Of a stretch of DNA of 64,000 nucleotides, positions 1 through 10,416 are shown piece after piece. The stretch lies in contig OX453275.1 of assembly GCA_949710005.1 (NCBI GenBank), positions 231,501 to 295,500 of the forward strand, read 5' to 3'. Under the pieces are notes generated by a model. It was not told the origin of the DNA, did not search any database, and saw only the letters and a list, made by a program, of their open reading frames with translations. The translations under genes and the position numbers were made by a program. The DNA is from Ricordea florida. Lineage: Eukaryota; Cnidaria; Anthozoa; Corallimorpharia; Ricordeidae. How positions within the stretch are numbered: position 1 is the stretch's first letter; every line of letters begins with the position of its first letter.

Positions 1-126
1 TTTTTTGTTATATTCTGCTAGTTTCTTACCGGCTGCAACCTTTTTAGGATCTTTCTCTTTCTTTTTAGGATCTTTCTTTTCAGGTATGGGATCCATTGTA
101 ATTTGTTCAACAACTTCATCAGACAT
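1..126 (-). CDS. Maverick basic membrane-associated protein, N-terminal fragment
   Basis: The gene starts at the ATG at 126-124 and runs off the window edge. The 42 visible residues are rich in Lys, Asp and Glu and share the KDPKKVAAGKKLAEYNKK segment with the protein at 37258-37770 of copy B, which fixes the start as MSD. The copy-B homologue carries one hydrophobic segment after this basic stretch. Function is unknown. The T(T/C)TAAAGAT promoter-like motif lies about 20 nt upstream (147-161). Confidence 0.65.
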   Translation of the reverse strand, partial: MSDEVVEQITMDPIPEKKDPKKKEKDPKKVAAGKKLAEYNKK

Positions 127-146
127 GATTATTTTATTTCACAAAG

Positions 147-161
147 TAAAGAATCTTTAAA
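147..161 (-). promoter_or_regulatory. Putative Maverick gene promoter motif
   Basis: Read on minus this is TTTAAAGATTCTTTA, 20 nt before the start at 126. It matches the motif before the homologous gene in copy B (37228-37242), so it is conserved between the two copies while the surrounding non-coding bases differ. Confidence 0.5.
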
Positions 162-677
162 TCAGTTGTGCTCAGTGACCTGCTCAGTTTTGTTAGAATC
201 ATCAGTATTTGTGCTTGAAACTTCTTGTATTTTGTTGATTTTAATGTGTTTTGCAACCTGGAATAGTCCGCTGGCAAGTGCTACCAATCTTCCACCTTTT
301 AATGCTAAGAGACCTACAAAGTTTGTCAGTTCACGATTAACCAACTCATCATTCTTCAAGTCTTTACAAAGCGCTTCTATGTCATCTACAGGAACCATGT
401 AAGAAATGACATGAGAAACTAATTGAAAAGATGAATCTACTAATCCACCACTCATTTTCTTACCTAATACTGTCTGGTATCGATTATAATATTTTTCAAC
501 TTCTTTTACCGTGAGTTTCTTGATATCACCTAGACTCATCTCAACACCTAAATATTCCTTTGTAGTACCAAGAGATGCAAGAATAGCTAGTGATTCTTGT
601 TTTATTTCAATATCATCATCTTTTACATCATCTTTAACCTCTGGCTGTTCTTCAATAAAATCTTCAACGCTCGTCAT
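162..677 (-). CDS. Conserved Maverick protein of unknown function (171 aa)
   Basis: Homologue of the 184-aa protein at 36635-37189. An acidic N-terminus is followed by a well conserved core (LGTTKEYLGV, SLGDIKKL, VEKYYNRYQ), a VPVDDIE segment and an alanine/leucine-rich stretch near residues 120-145 (GLLALKGGRLVALASG). It lies directly downstream of the packaging ATPase in both copies, so it is probably a virion or assembly factor (inference from position only). No catalytic motif is seen. The reading frame is open. Confidence 0.7.
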   Translation of the reverse strand: MTSVEDFIEEQPEVKDDVKDDDIEIKQESLAILASLGTTKEYLGVEMSLGDIKKLTVKEVEKYYNRYQTVLGKKMSGGLVDSSFQLVSHVISYMVPVDDIEALCKDLKNDELVNRELTNFVGLLALKGGRLVALASGLFQVAKHIKINKIQEVSSTNTDDSNKTEQVTEHN

Positions 678-708
678 CTTGCAATTTTCTAATAAAACAT
701 AGATTCTT

Positions 709-1335
709 TTAAATCACCGCTGGAATCTCTAAATAACATTGGAATGGATAACGTAAACATAAACAGAGTCTCAAATATTTTTCAGTTTTCAGTAGTTCTA
801 CAAACTTTTTACTAGTTTCAGAGTCTAAATCACCTCCATAATCTTCGAAAATCATCTTCATACCTTTTTGTGATGGATTATGGAATGTAACCACACAAGC
901 TACATTTTCACGGAATGGTTTTGCAATGGATGTTAATTGCTGAGTGAGAACCCACACTGATAATCCATGATGCCTTCCAGAGAATGCTAGATCTATAAAC
1001 TTGTTTGAGCGTTTCTTTAGTTCCTTCGATACAGCACAATCATCTAAAATTATTAGTGTATTTGTACCAGAGAACAAAGTTTGACAATCAGTTAATAACT
1101 CGTTAATCTCATCGCTGTTACTAGCATCTGGTGATAATACTAAGAAACGTTTATCTCCGTGAGCAAATTTATGATAGGTTTTATTTTTAGCATAAGTCGG
1201 ACATATGAGAACAATGTATTCAAACACTTTTTTGAATGGTCCTCTTAGCTGATCAGTGATGTACTTTATCTTTCCACAATTTGTTGGACCTGTTATAATG
1301 CAATGAAAAGGAATTTTATCTCGTAATTCTTCCAT
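709..1335 (-). CDS. FtsK/HerA-type genome-packaging ATPase, Walker A altered
   Basis: A 208-aa P-loop ATPase of the kind that pumps DNA into capsids of Polintons and related double-jelly-roll viruses. The P-loop reads GPTNCGKI, where the family and copy B (35979-36608) have GPTNCGKT. The lost Thr normally ligates Mg2+, so this copy is probably inactive although the frame is open. Walker B (LIILDDC) and the downstream VWVLTQQLTS segment are intact. The start at 1335 (MEEL) corresponds to the MEDL start in copy B. Only a few bases separate it from the capsid gene upstream. Confidence 0.85.
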   Translation of the reverse strand: MEELRDKIPFHCIITGPTNCGKIKYITDQLRGPFKKVFEYIVLICPTYAKNKTYHKFAHGDKRFLVLSPDASNSDEINELLTDCQTLFSGTNTLIILDDCAVSKELKKRSNKFIDLAFSGRHHGLSVWVLTQQLTSIAKPFRENVACVVTFHNPSQKGMKMIFEDYGGDLDSETSKKFVELLKTEKYLRLCLCLRYPFQCYLEIPAVI

Positions 1336-1342
1336 CTTTTAA

Positions 1343-2578
1343 CTAATACATAATTGATCTTAAGTTTGAATTCATGATCTCCATCAACGCATCGGCTACC
1401 ACAAAAATGTAACAGGTGATATTTCCTGATCCTCCAACTTCTCTTTTCATTTCAAGTTTTACTCCATCTCTTGTGTTGTTCAAGGCCAGCCCTCCTCCAT
1501 GAATACTATTGTCGGGGTGAGTTCTCAAGTCAATCCATATAGCAAACTTGTTGGCATAAAAATCATTTAGCTTGACACCCTCTCTACCGAAACGTTTCTT
1601 TACTGAATCCCAGAAGTCTGACGGTTCCATTCCCTTGGAGTATAGACGGTTTGGTATGCCGTCAACTTTAATCTTGATTGATGTAATATTCGGATTGACA
1701 AACTTTTCAGAATCTCGTGCTCCTCCGCCGTATCCATCTGTGAACAAGCATAATATCCCTGTCATTGATCTCCTAGGTAGATTAATGTTCTCGTTTATGA
1801 AACTGTCATTAGGTTTGGAGATGGTAAAAGTTTTGTGGAGAAGGACATTCTCGTAAAAGAATACTTTACCAATCTGATAAGCTGACTGAGCCTCACTAGC
1901 TAAGTATTCACTTGAGATACAAGAATATTCCAACTCAAGGTTTGCGATTTTGTAAGTTGGAGTCTTGGTCGTGTCAGAATAAACAACAATATCGTAAACT
2001 GGGGCCAGTGTAATCTCAAATATTAGTGAATGAGGTAACGCCTTTGGATAGAAAACCCCATGCTTGTTGAGAATAGGATGGTTTAGTGGGATACGGTACT
2101 TGGTGTTGTATACTGCTGCAAGAGCTACTTCCTTAGGATTTCCTGATTTTACCTTATCACCCGCATTTGTCCTAAGCTTCCTCATGTTTTCAGAAGAAAT
2201 ACCTTGTTTTATTCCATCCTCACGATCTTCAGCTGTTAAGTATAAGTCATGGTATGTTTGAAAGAGATCGTATCTTTGAGTATCCTGTAGTGTTTCTCCA
2301 CCAAAAAGAACCCTGAGTCTGGATACAAGTCTGCCTACGTTATTCACAAGGGTGTTGTTAGCATGACCATCAACAGTCAAGTCAAATAGTAGAGATACAC
2401 TTCCAGGGACAATCACTACATTCTCAGAAAGTTTTGGAATATTTATATATAAGGTTTCTCCAGGACTAGCGGATGATGGATTTAGTGTAATTCGATTCAA
2501 TGACGATTCCGCTTTCAAACCTAGAGGCTCTAGTGGAATCCTGTTTGGATTAATTTTTTCAGGTATAGCTTGTGACAT
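1343..2578 (-). CDS. Maverick major capsid protein (copy A)
   Basis: This 411-aa protein aligns along its whole length with the 420-aa capsid protein at 34689-35951: shared SEKINPNRIP-type N-terminus, PSxASPGETLYIN, VLFGGETLQDTQRYD, LPRRSMTG, and a C-terminus ending in SLRSIxY. Polinton capsid proteins fold as a double jelly roll and form pseudo-hexameric capsomers (family knowledge). Compared with copy B it lacks one residue at NVGR(N)LVSR and has a shorter loop near residue 340. The frame is open. It is divergent from the integrase at 2630. Confidence 0.85.
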   Translation of the reverse strand: MSQAIPEKINPNRIPLEPLGLKAESSLNRITLNPSSASPGETLYINIPKLSENVVIVPGSVSLLFDLTVDGHANNTLVNNVGRLVSRLRVLFGGETLQDTQRYDLFQTYHDLYLTAEDREDGIKQGISSENMRKLRTNAGDKVKSGNPKEVALAAVYNTKYRIPLNHPILNKHGVFYPKALPHSLIFEITLAPVYDIVVYSDTTKTPTYKIANLELEYSCISSEYLASEAQSAYQIGKVFFYENVLLHKTFTISKPNDSFINENINLPRRSMTGILCLFTDGYGGGARDSEKFVNPNITSIKIKVDGIPNRLYSKGMEPSDFWDSVKKRFGREGVKLNDFYANKFAIWIDLRTHPDNSIHGGGLALNNTRDGVKLEMKREVGGSGNITCYIFVVADALMEIMNSNLRSIMY

Positions 2579-2629
2579 GTTATTATTTTAAAGATAGGAT
2601 GAGTATTCTTTTAAATTAGTAACGAAAAC

Positions 2630-3430
2630 ATGTTATCAAAAATATACTATTCAACTTATGGATATTGGAAAGGGTATTCTGCAATTCCTAAATTAGCTGA
2701 AAAAGCAAAAGTTAGTGAAGATGAGGCTAAAAGATGGCTTGAGAAACAGGCGATGTGGCAAATCTATCTACCAGCTCCAAAATATATACCTAGACCTCAC
2801 TGGACTGTGGATAAACCGAATCAGATTCACCAAGCAGATCTATTATTTTTACCACATGATAGAGTAGGAAGAAAAACATATCGATATGCTTTGGTTGTGA
2901 TTGATATAGCTAGTCGATACAAAGATGCTGAACCATTAACATCAAAAGAAAGTCATGAGATTTCAAAAGCCTTCACTAATATTTACTCCAGAAAGTTAAA
3001 ATATCCCAAAACATTAATTGTTGATCCTGGAAGAGAATTTATGGGAGATGTGACAAAACTTATGAACATACATAATGTAAACATACAACGGTCTGAAGCT
3101 GGAAACCATAGAGCTCAAGCATTTGTTGAAAGAGCAAATAGAACATTATCAGAAAAACTATTTAGTCATCAATATGCACAAGAAATGATTAGTGATGATC
3201 GATCTAGAGTATGGGTGAAACGATTACCAGCCATTTTGAAAACTCTGAATAGTGTACCAACGAGAATAACTGGGGAAGAGCCTGTAAAAGCTATAAGAAT
3301 GAAAGAGGTTGATATTGATCCTCCAAAGTATAAGCGAGTTGTTGGACATGATGAGGTAAGGCTGCCGCTTGTTCATTTTTTTCTGAAATCCTTTATAAAT
3401 TCCTTGATAAATTTCTTGATAAATTCCTGA
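2630..3430 (+). pseudogene. Retroviral-type integrase, 3' truncated (copy A)
   Basis: The open stretch matches the 330-aa integrase of copy B (33418-34410, minus) up to a ...DEVRLP segment. The DD35E core is present (HQADLLF, IVDPGREF, FVERANR). The C-terminal chromodomain-like part is missing: after about position 3370 the frame encodes only satellite-derived residues. The homologous start codon, five codons upstream of 2630, has become ATT, so translation could begin only at the next Met. It is best read as a broken gene whose 3' end was replaced by the satellite array. Confidence 0.8.
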
Positions 3431-4905
3431 TAAATTAATGATGCAAATTAAAATACCTGATAAATTCCTTGATAAATTTCTTGATAAATTCCTGATAAAT
3501 TAATGATGCAAATTAAAATACCTGATAAATTCCTTGATAAATTCCCTGATAAATTCCTGATAAATTAATGATGCAAATTAAAATACCTGATAAATTCCTT
3601 GATAAATTTCTTGATAAATTCCTGATAAATTAATGATGCAAATTAAAATACCTGATAAATTCCTTGATAAAATCCCTGATAAATTCCTGATAAATTAATG
3701 ATGCAAATTAAAATACCTGATAAATTCCTTGATAAATTTCTTGATAAATTCCTGATAAATTAATGATGCAAATTAAAATACCTGATAAATTCCTTGATAA
3801 AATCCCTGATAAATTCCTGATAAATTAATGATGCAAATTAAAATACCTGATAAATTCCTTGATAAATTTCTTGATAAATTCCTGATAAATTAATGATGCA
3901 AATTAAAATACCTGATAAATTCCTTGATAAATTTCTTGATAAATTCCTGATAAATTAATGATGCAAATTAAAATACCTGATAAATTCCTTGATAAATTTC
4001 TTGATAAATTCCTGATAAATTAATGATGCAAATTAAAATACCTGATAAATTCCTTGATAAAATCCCTGATAAATTCCTGATAAATTAATGATGCAAATTA
4101 AAATACCTGATAAATTCCTTGATAAATTTCTTGATAAATTCCTGATAAATTAATGATGCAAATTAAAATACCTGATAAATTCCTTGATAAATTTCTTGAT
4201 AAATTCCTGATAAATTAATGATGCAAATTAAAATACCTGATAAATTCCTTGATAAATTTCTTGATAAATTCCTGATAAATTAATGATGCAAATTAAAATA
4301 CCTGATAAATTCCTTGATAAAATCCCTGATAAATTCCTGATAAATTAATGATGCAAATTAAAATACCTGATAAATTCCTTGATAAATTTCTTGATAAATT
4401 CCTGATAAATTAATGATGCAAATTAAAATACCTGATAAATTTCTTGATAAAATCCCTGATAAATTCCTGATAAATTAATGATGCAAATTAAAATACCTGA
4501 TAAATTCCTTGATAAATTTCTTGATAAATTCCTGATAAATTAATGATGCAAATTAAAATACCTGATAAATTCCTTGATAAATTTCTTGATAAATTCCTGA
4601 TAAATTAATGATGCAAATTAAAATACCTGATAAATTCCTTGATAAAATCCCTGATAAATTCCTGATAAAAAAAAATCCGGGTATTTTCCCTCCTACTTGA
4701 TAAAATCCTTGATAAAATCCCTGATAAAATCCCTGATAAAATTCCTGATAAATTAATGATGCAAATTAAAATACCTGATAAATTCCTTGATAAAATCCCT
4801 GATAAATTCCTGATAAATTAATGATGCAAATTAAAATACCTGATAAATTCCTTGATAAAATCCCTGATAAATTCCTGATAAAAAAAAATCCGGGTATTTT
4901 CCCTC
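3380..4905. repeat. 65-bp satellite array
   Basis: About 19 tandem units with a strict 65-bp period (for example CCTGATAAATTAATG at 3426, 3491, 3556 and 3621). Each unit is built from an 11-bp sub-repeat (CCTGATAAATT and CTTGATAAATT variants) plus an AATGATGCAAATTAAAATA block. Two higher-order variants alternate: a TTTCTTGATAAATT form and an AATCCCTGATAAATT form. The last ~240 bp include two AAAAAAAATCCGGGTATTTTCCCTCC blocks. The array begins inside the broken integrase gene. Confidence 0.95.
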
Positions 4906-5549
4906 CAACCTACTACTACAACAGTCAAGAAAATAAGCCAAACCCTGCGTGGATCCACTGATTATTGCTATTCATTCCCTCATCAATTAAAATAAAGTAA
5001 ATATCTGAGCTCCACTGAGAAAAAAGAATAATTTTTATTCTTAGTCCTTGATTTAGGGAAAGTGGATTGGAAGCACTGTTGTATTTTACCTGTAATAGTA
5101 ATTCCTATCAAATACATTGCAAACGTTGAATTTCAAATGGCTTGTGAGCGTGATCTAGCAGTATTCTTTCAGTTGGGTTAAATATCTGACCCAGTGACGG
5201 CAACGGTAAAGCGCAATCACACGACTATGTTTCAACTGGTCTCTACAGCGCATGTCAGTGCACCAGCTGACATAGTCACTTTAAAAACTGAACTTTGTAA
5301 CATCTGAGTAATTTATTAGCAAGACCCAAAATGATCCCTGGCGCCGCAATGATCCTCAATTTATTTTTGGAATGACATCTGCAAGATAAATGAAATCTAT
5401 AGATGTTAAAGTATTCAATTATCTGGTATCTTAATTCCTGTGAGGGTCCGTTATGGTCAAAATTACATTATTTTTACTACTACTGAATTAATGAAACGTT
5501 CTATTCAACTTTTTTTGTGGTGTCTTATAAATAATTTTATTATGTACTG
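4906..5549. other. No gene recognised
   Basis: Mixed-composition sequence after the satellite. I see no open coding exon, RNA gene or clear repeat boundary. Confidence 0.5.
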
Positions 5550-5948
5550 ATAAAATACAAGGATTTTTCCTTTCACTAAAAAAATCATGTCTTCATTGCG
5601 CGCAGTAAAGATATTATTTTTATCTTTCACGTGTGAGGATATTGGTGTCGCCATGGTTACCAACATGATTAGCCAATTACAAGAGAGCTTCCCGCTCAGG
5701 CACGTGACCGGTACGTTTGAAATTTCATTCAAAAAATGTCTTCTGTTCCAAAAAGTCAAAATTCTAATAAAAAGGAAATGAATTTTATAACAGCAAAAGC
5801 GTGTCTTAAAATAGCATCATGTTGTGGATTCTTGGCTACTGTAACTTTCAATAAGGAACTTCTGGACTCTTTACTTCATTTTTTGCGGCAGCTAAGTTAA
5901 TGTTAAAGACGCCTCCAGTTATTTAATTTCCGTGAAACATCGTTTGTG

Positions 5949-6020
5949 GCCGCACCCTCCCCCTGAAGCAAAAAACGGGAGGAGGGAACCCGTTTTTTTC
6001 CTTCGGGGGGAGGATGCGGC
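5949..6020. repeat. Short perfect-type hairpin (MITE-like)
   Basis: GCCGCACCCTCCCCC...AAAAAACGGG is followed after a short spacer by CCCGTTTTTTT...GGGGGGAGGATGCGGC, its near-exact reverse complement. The ~72-bp palindrome is GC-rich against an AT-rich background, typical of a small foldback element. Confidence 0.7.
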
Positions 6021-6276
6021 TACACGTAGGCTACATCGTTTGAAGCCAATTCTCATTGAAGGAATTCACATCCAAAGTAGATGAAGTGGTAGACGTTGAA
6101 GCGATTCGATACTCAGCCAGGGCTTGCGTTGTTAAGTTGTTTTCGGTCTGTGCAACGTTCGAAGCCGCTTTGGTTGTCGAGGAAAGAACACGTGAAATAC
6201 TCAGTTTCCATTGGCTTTTCTCGAAGAGAAGTGTAATTGTTAACTGACTGTAAGTTTTTATGCCCTGTTATTTGAA

Positions 6277-6764
6277 TTATCTGGGAACTCCACTGTCCTG
6301 CTGTTTTTGAACTAAAGTTTTTCTACCACTGTGCGGGTTTGTTTTGCCTGAAATCTCCGCCGCTTCTGTCATGTCTTTCATGATATTGTTTAACTTGTTC
6401 ATTCCCACTGGTTGTGCTTTGAACCTGTGAATTTTTGCCTTCCACTGATGCTTGAGTCTCTGTTTTACTGAGTAATTTACAGACAAATAGAAACTTGAAT
6501 CCGGTTCTAGCATGAATGGTGATCGTTGTTCTTTGAACATCTTGTAAACGTGCACCGGATCACGATCAACAGAAACTGTGGCATCGTTGTTGGCATACAT
6601 ACATGCTTACGTGGATCCTCTCCCGTTCGAGTCTTTGTTTGGTGTTCAAAGTACTCGAGATATTCTTTACCATCCTTGTCAGTTTTGAGGACGATTTCTC
6701 CCCAGCGGAGTTCTTTTTGTTCCTTACATCCATGAAGGCCAAAATGAATCATGTTCAGCCACAC
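6277..6764 (-). pseudogene. Tyrosine-recombinase (DUF3504/Crypton-type) remnant
   Basis: Two overlapping minus-strand frames together match the C-terminal part of the DUF3504 family, a tyrosine-recombinase-derived domain shared by Crypton transposons and by ZMYM/QRICH1 proteins. Upstream frame (6764-6600): FGLHGCKEQKELRWGEI, then TKTRTGE. Downstream frame (6600-6277): VGMNKLNNIMK and PHSGRKTLVQ, which holds the H-x-x-R of tyrosine recombinases. The frame shifts near 6600, and neither the 5' part nor the distal tyrosine motif is seen. It is a fossil fragment, not a functional gene. Confidence 0.7.
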
Positions 6765-8265
6765 AGTTTTTAAGGTTACTGTATACCTTCAGTGATGTCT
6801 CGCGTAGAAGTGATGTAGCGCGTTCAGTTTAAACCTGTACCTACCTAAACCCCGATATGGAAATAAAGCTTATAAAGCTTACTACAAAACTATACCAAGA
6901 AGTTTGAAATAAAATGAATTGTCGAATTTTTCACGACCTCTAAATGCGAGCGTCCGAATCACCTATTCAAAGCTACGAGTCAAAGGGAATTTTGTCTTTC
7001 CGCACTAATTGTATCTGTTCCTAAGCGCTAAAAAACGTGTCTGCGTTTTGCCATACTCAATTACAGTGAAAAGGTATAGAACATTTTCGAAATAATCGTA
7101 TTGTAAGTGATCTTACAAAAATCTTTCTCGCAGAAAAACTATTTGGAAATAAGAAATCCGCAGACACAGTTTTGTTGGATCATGCTAAACTATAGCCACT
7201 GTGAAAATTTGAGGGCAAACGTACAAATTCCCTTTCACTTTCAGCTGTTGAAGTTTCGCCTTCCCCTGTCACCCTATCGTCGAGAAAAAAGCGCTAAGAA
7301 TGTCAGTCAAATGGGTAATTTTTACTTCTGACCAAAGCGTAAAACCGCCATTTCTCCGCCAATATTTAGCCTTTTTCAATAATTCTTTTTTACATTAGAG
7401 ACCACATTTCGGTCATTACTTTAACCGAAAAATCCAGATTTCAAGAAAATTGCCGATCTGAAGGTTAACAGTAGCCTTATCAGAGCTTGCGGTGAACTTA
7501 ATTGTCGTCCGTTCATGGTAATGGATTTATATACCGCACAGATCCACTGATGGCAGTTTACTCTTCTTCCTCTAAGGTGCGATCGGACGTCAGCCTGAGT
7601 TACTTTTTTTTTTCGTTTTCAATGGGTCTCTTGTTTATGTGAAATCACTGTCTTTGAAGATAATTTTGCGGTAACTGGAGCGACTCAATGGCGTTCAACA
7701 CTAGCCAAAAATCCGCAGAGTGGTGACTTTTCATAATCTTTTCCAATCTTGGTCGTTGCAGCTTAAATAAAATGTCTCATCAAGTAGCCCTCAAATTCAG
7801 TAGGAAGAATCTTCTCTGTTTCTCTGATTTCGTGGCGCTCTTCTAATAGAAACGTTTTGACTAATATAATTTTAAGTCTTAGGATGTCTTTCTTTTTAAG
7901 TGTTTGCATTTTCTTCCCTCCTCAGTGAATTTTTCAACATCACTTGTCGAGACTTCGGCAGATCTTCGTAGATGATCTTCAAGCTCGGAAAAAAATATAT
8001 CGATGTGAAATTTGGCAGTTCATCGAAAAAATCACCGGTAATTGTACCGTCTTCACATCTCGAAACCATTTTGTGAGTGAAATTTCAAAAGAATCGGCCG
8101 TTCGCCTGAGTGGGAAACTCTCTTGTAATTGGCTTATCATGTTAGTAACCATGGTGACATCAATATCCTCAAACGTGAAAGATAAAAGTAGTATCTTCAC
8201 TGGGCGCGATGAAGATACGATTTTTTAGTAAAAGGAAAAATCCTTGCATTTTATCAGGATCTATG

Positions 8266-8887
8266 AAATAAAAATAATATTTATCAAACAAAAATAAACA
8301 TAATTTATCAAACTTCTTTTAATCGGGCTGTCTCTATAACAATTGTTTACAAGTTTGGCAAACTAGTTATAAAACTGTTATTTATAAACAAGGAATGTTC
8401 ACCCGGTGTGTATTGATTCATTATACCTAAATTTACAAAGTCGTTTGTTACAGTGAACGTTTAAAAGCCGTTCGATTTTAATATGAATTTTGTTAAGTAA
8501 ACCATATAGATATAAACCTAAACGTGTGTGTCTGTATAAACAAACACAGTTAGTTAAATAATCGACGTTTGAAATTTTTTTTAAATGTTCAGTGTCAGTT
8601 GAAAACGTTTATGTTTATAACGCGACCCGGCACGTTAGATCGATGTTATCAAGTAAATGAAAAAGGGTACCGTGACACATGAAGTTTATTTAAATCACAC
8701 AGTATTTTGCTGAATTAAAACATAAAGTTGGAATTGTAACATTCTTTGTGTAAAACAATAGCGTCTGGGAAGTTTCCTTGATAGCAACGGCTCTGCTCTC
8801 AAACTACGACAGCCTAAATGAAGGAGCCTCCAAATAGAGCTAATGATTAGAGGCGCGGGGATTGATCAATGGTATACCATCACATCA
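8266..8887. other. No gene recognised
   Basis: AT-rich sequence with no supportable gene or RNA. It ends at the tRNA-like SINE head. Confidence 0.45.
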
Positions 8888-9105
8888 CCGCCGCCCGGTT
8901 AGCTCAGTTGGTTGAGCAATGGACTATTGTGCGGGAGGTCGTTGAATCGAACCTAAGCCGGACCATCACTCAGGCAGGGTCTTAAAATTATTGAGGAGAA
9001 AGTGCTGTCTTTGTAATGACATCTGTAAATGGTTAGACTTTGCTAGTCTTCTCAGATAACGACGATAAACCGTAGGTCCCGCCTCACAACTCTTGTTACT
9101 CGGGC
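8888..9105 (+). repeat. tRNA-derived SINE (head and body)
   Basis: Begins with a tRNA-like block: A box GGTTAGCTCAGTTGG followed by GGTCGTTGAATCGAACC in the B-box position, then ACTCAGGCAGGGTCTTAAAAT, GAGAAAGTGCTGTCTTTGTAATGACAT and CGATAAACCGTAGGTCCC. The acceptor and anticodon stems do not pair as in a working tRNA, so this is a SINE promoter and not a tRNA gene. I recognise the body as the type of tRNA-SINE abundant in coral genomes (from memory, not checked). Confidence 0.7.
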
Positions 9106-9714
9106 TACCTGTGGTAGCACGAGTCTAGGTTTCGGTTTCCTATAAGTCTATCGACAACGTCGAGAATGAGCAAGCCTGCACTGCTGCGGTCTGCGGTGTC
9201 CCTGAAGGCATGAAAGCGAGGCGCCTTATTTCAAAATCATCCATGGATCTTTTCTTATTCAAACTCAAGTGTTTTTTTCTGCGTGGTCGTGTGGAAAGAG
9301 ATTAGCGGGAACAGGGCCAATAAGGCTAAATCGGAAGAAAAGTATATCCCGCGATTGAGGAGTAATATTGTTGTTTTTCCCACATATTGCTTCTTCGCCT
9401 TCGATAACCTGGAATCAGATGAATGGCATCAAGTTTCACGACTGTTTTTTACCGTGGGAACCAAGAAAGCTGATTGGTCAACATTAATTCGATTAGTAAA
9501 CAAATCCAACTATCACTGAAATTTCTGTAAAACCTTAGAAAACTTTGTGATAAAATCGCTCAGCTTAAACACGACGTCGACAACAATTACGGTGCGATAT
9601 ACAGTCTGGTAGGTCTTTTGCGGTCGTGGAACCAACCATATAGTATACAATATATACAAAACTTAGGCGTAAACCCACATTCACGTTTGTTCAAAGCCGT
9701 ATTATCAAGTGTAG
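9106..9714. other. Non-coding sequence between two SINE-like segments
   Basis: No supportable gene. It lies between the SINE body and a SINE-tail-like segment and could be an insertion that split one SINE. Confidence 0.35.
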
Positions 9715-9945
9715 CCCGAGTGAACGCTCCCGAGAACGTCTAGTTCGTAATACTTCGTGGGACGTTAAAGAACCCACACACTGTTCGCGAAGAGTAGGGA
9801 ACCTATCCCGGTGTCGTGGTCTGGCCCTTGTAAATGCGATTTCTTGTGTCTTCCGTAGTGGTTGTGTTATGGCGCATTTGATTATATACGTATAGAATTT
9901 GCGCCTTATAAATTGTAAACTCATTCATTCATTCATCAAGGAGCT
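9715..9945 (+). repeat. SINE tail-like segment
   Basis: Contains GTGGGACGTTAAAGAACCCACACAC, then GAAGAGTAGGG and GTGTCGTGGTCTGGCC, ending in an ATTC microsatellite (CATTCATTCATTCAT). The wording resembles the 3' part of the SINE family at 8888. It may be the same copy split by an insertion, or a second 5'-truncated copy. Confidence 0.5.
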
Positions 9946-10416
9946 CAACAAGTAGCTAAATTAAACCTAGACTCGATATAAAATTCTACTATATTCATGA
10001 ATACAATACTACATAATGCAGATCTTACATCGGTCTTGACAGCATAGTGCCACTATTTTAAAGCAAAAAGATGCCTTACTTGTCGGCAGCTTTTACTTTC
10101 ACTTTTAAATACATGTGTACAACCGTCACCCTACCAGCCACCCCATCGCAACTATTTGCACCGACAGGATTATACCAATACCATCTTCCCTCGGGAGAAT
10201 TTGTCTTCCATTCAATCTTTCCGATCGTTTAAATTTCGCGCTCGTATGGTAATCGGAAATTTCAAAAACTCCCGCGAGTATTTAGAAGCTTATACCGCCA
10301 TTGTTCAAAATGACCATATAAGACCAATTTTAGGTCTTATAACAATGCCTATTGTTATCAATGTTGAGCCGGTTTTCTTGATACGTGAATACGTTCCTTC
10401 ATTCAATCAGATAATA
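9946..10416 (+). other. 5' flank or leader of the LRR-Roc gene
   Basis: The reading frame of the LRR gene is open back to 10156, but those 87 codons have no LRR or signal-like features. I treat them as leader sequence. No TATA box or other promoter element can be assigned with confidence. Confidence 0.4.

Larger units (their letters stand above)
1..3370 (-). mobile_element. Maverick/Polinton element copy A, partial
   Basis: This is the late-gene part of a Maverick, cut by the window edge on the left. Gene order and orientation mirror copy B (28756-44813): basic membrane protein, 171-aa protein, packaging ATPase and capsid on minus, then integrase on plus, divergent from the capsid. The polymerase half is absent: the integrase reading frame leaves the family sequence near 3370 and enters the satellite. 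Several lesions (lost integrase start, Walker A substitution) show that it is older or less constrained than copy B. Confidence 0.85.
5550..8265. repeat. Pair of inverted repeat arms enclosing a recombinase remnant
   Basis: The segment at about 5550-5735 reappears inverted at about 8095-8265. Shared landmarks are GATAAAATxCAAGGATTTTTCCTTT, ATCTTTCACGT and ATTAGCCAATTACAAGAGAG (allowing single changes). The arms are roughly 85-90% identical by eye and 2.4 kb apart. They may be two opposite insertions of one repeat family or the ends of a foldback-type element. The short open frames on both strands of the arms mirror each other and are not convincing genes. Apart from the hairpin (5949-6020) and the recombinase remnant (6277-6764), I see no gene inside; 6765-8094 holds nothing else recognised. 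Confidence 0.65.

Noticed and set aside
3380..4905. CRISPR-like array
   Set aside because: Repeats are contiguous 65-bp tandem units without unique spacers, in a eukaryotic context.
5505..5781. Short frames in the inverted arm, with mirror copies at 7944-8228
   Set aside because: Repeat arms; similarity between them reflects DNA identity, with no coding constraint visible.
8888..8965. tRNA gene
   Set aside because: A box present, but the B-box region and stems are degenerate and the sequence continues into a SINE body.
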